From Candidatus Proelusimicrobium volucris (GTDB lineage: Bacteria > Elusimicrobiota > Elusimicrobia > Elusimicrobiales > Elusimicrobiaceae): a stretch of 64,000 nt of DNA. Position numbers and translations under genes: made by a program. Positions within the stretch are counted from its first letter, which is position 1. Every line of letters begins with the position of its first letter. Location: NCBI GenBank assembly GCA_944324665.1, contig CALUXD010000001.1:620001-684000 (forward strand), read 5' to 3'. Positions 63,782 through 64,000 of the stretch are shown here, piece after piece. The notes under the pieces were generated by a model, which was given only the letters and a program-made list of their open reading frames with translations, was not told where the DNA came from and ran no database searches.

Positions 63782-63788
63782 TTTGTTA

Positions 63789-63815
63789 TGGCCCTTTTAT
63801 AATTCTGAAGGGCCA
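63789..63815 (+). other. Hairpin at the 5' end of the lipoprotein mRNA
   Basis: A perfect 8-bp stem TGGCCCTT (63789-63796) with AAGGGCCA (63808-63815) begins 8 nt after the -10 box, so it would form the very 5' end of the transcript. No T-run follows, which argues against termination. It may stabilise the mRNA. Confidence 0.6.
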
Positions 63816-63837
63816 AATACAAAGAAAGGCGGTAAGT

Positions 63838-64000
63838 ATGAACTATATATATACGATGTTGTTTTTTGCGGCGGTATTTATGGTGGCTGCGTGCGGCGGA
63901 GATAAGAGCGGGGCGGCAGGTTATGCCGCGCAGAGCGCGGGCGAGGCGGCCCCCGGAGATAGTTCCGCTTCCGAAATGAGGTTAAAAATGCAAGGCGGGC
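63838..64000 (+). CDS. Putative lipoprotein, N-terminal part (runs off the window)
   Basis: 54 codons are visible from the ATG at 63838, preceded by GGCGG about 5 nt upstream. Residues 1-19 form a signal peptide with lipobox 'MVAACGG' and Cys at about residue 19, followed by a Ser/Ala/Gly linker. The functional domain lies outside the window. A flavodoxin or reductase-type domain would fit the NmlR-type operator in front of it, but that is a guess. Confidence 0.7.
   Translation, partial: MNYIYTMLFFAAVFMVAACGGDKSGAAGYAAQSAGEAAPGDSSASEMRLKMQGG

Overview
The window looks like a chromosomal segment of an anaerobic, fermentative, Gram-negative-type bacterium with moderate GC. The envelope genes suggest a diderm: alkaline phosphatase, an EnvC-like factor, FtsX, a CtpA-type protease, a lipoprotein and a PilT motor. 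Energy metabolism is represented by a biotin-dependent, sodium-pumping decarboxylase operon (oadG-oadA-oadB) directly behind its biotin ligase. The overall gene style reminds me of Elusimicrobiota, but that placement is an impression and was not tested. No rRNA, CRISPR array, transposase or prophage was seen. Gene density is very high, and most transcription units end in GC-rich hairpins followed by T-runs.

Layout. Positions 1-4332 hold a partial TldD/PmbA-related secreted protein (-), greA and an MscS-type membrane protein (+), a lone receiver protein and a phosphohexomutase (-), and tmRNA (-). Positions 4333-9400 hold terC (-) divergent from birA-oadG-oadA-oadB. Positions 9479-13385 hold threonine synthase and a DUF4912/GH57 glucan-branching pair. 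Positions 13479-21944 hold recG, a Xer recombinase, recA and clpC on the minus strand, with one unknown secreted coiled-coil protein on the plus strand. Positions 22094-25860 hold tmk-holB-metG-dedA. Positions 26013-29409 hold a minus operon of asparaginase, phosphoesterase and GH3 glycosidase. Positions 29493-35184 hold gltX, a GYF-like membrane protein, pilT and a TPR protein. Positions 35247-41636 hold tgt, queA, a SpoIID-like protein, ruvB, ruvA, ruvC and yebC on the minus strand. A tRNA-Arg(UCG) lies at 41743. From 41846 to 57386 about fifteen genes run in one direction: a CpXC protein, a CCA-adding enzyme, an M50 protease, trpS, scpA, scpB, glgA, phoA, ftsX, an envC-like gene, ctpA, tsaD, a solute-binding-like protein, a GAF-GGDEF protein and crcB. 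The right end holds an unknown secreted protein, an OsmC protein, a small anchored protein, a DEAD-type helicase, an MFS exporter, a MerR regulator with a flavoprotein, and a truncated lipoprotein gene.

How the genes work together. BirA would biotinylate Lys566 of OadA, and OadB would then use decarboxylation to export sodium. GlgA and the GH57 enzyme can build and branch glycogen. RecA, RecG, RuvA, RuvB and RuvC cover recombination. Neither the tRNA nor the tmRNA encodes its CCA end, consistent with the nearby CCA-adding enzyme.

The observations most worth following are these. (1) At least ten genes lack a Shine-Dalgarno sequence and place the ATG only 5-9 nt after a -10 box, which suggests leaderless mRNAs. 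(2) A solute-binding-protein fold without signal peptide is encoded directly before a tandem-GAF GGDEF protein. (3) A secreted protein carries a Cys-His-Asp arrangement resembling protein-glutaminase. (4) A NmlR/AdhR-type MerR regulator has two matching operators inside 19-bp-spacer promoters. (5) The tmRNA tag ends in WATA.
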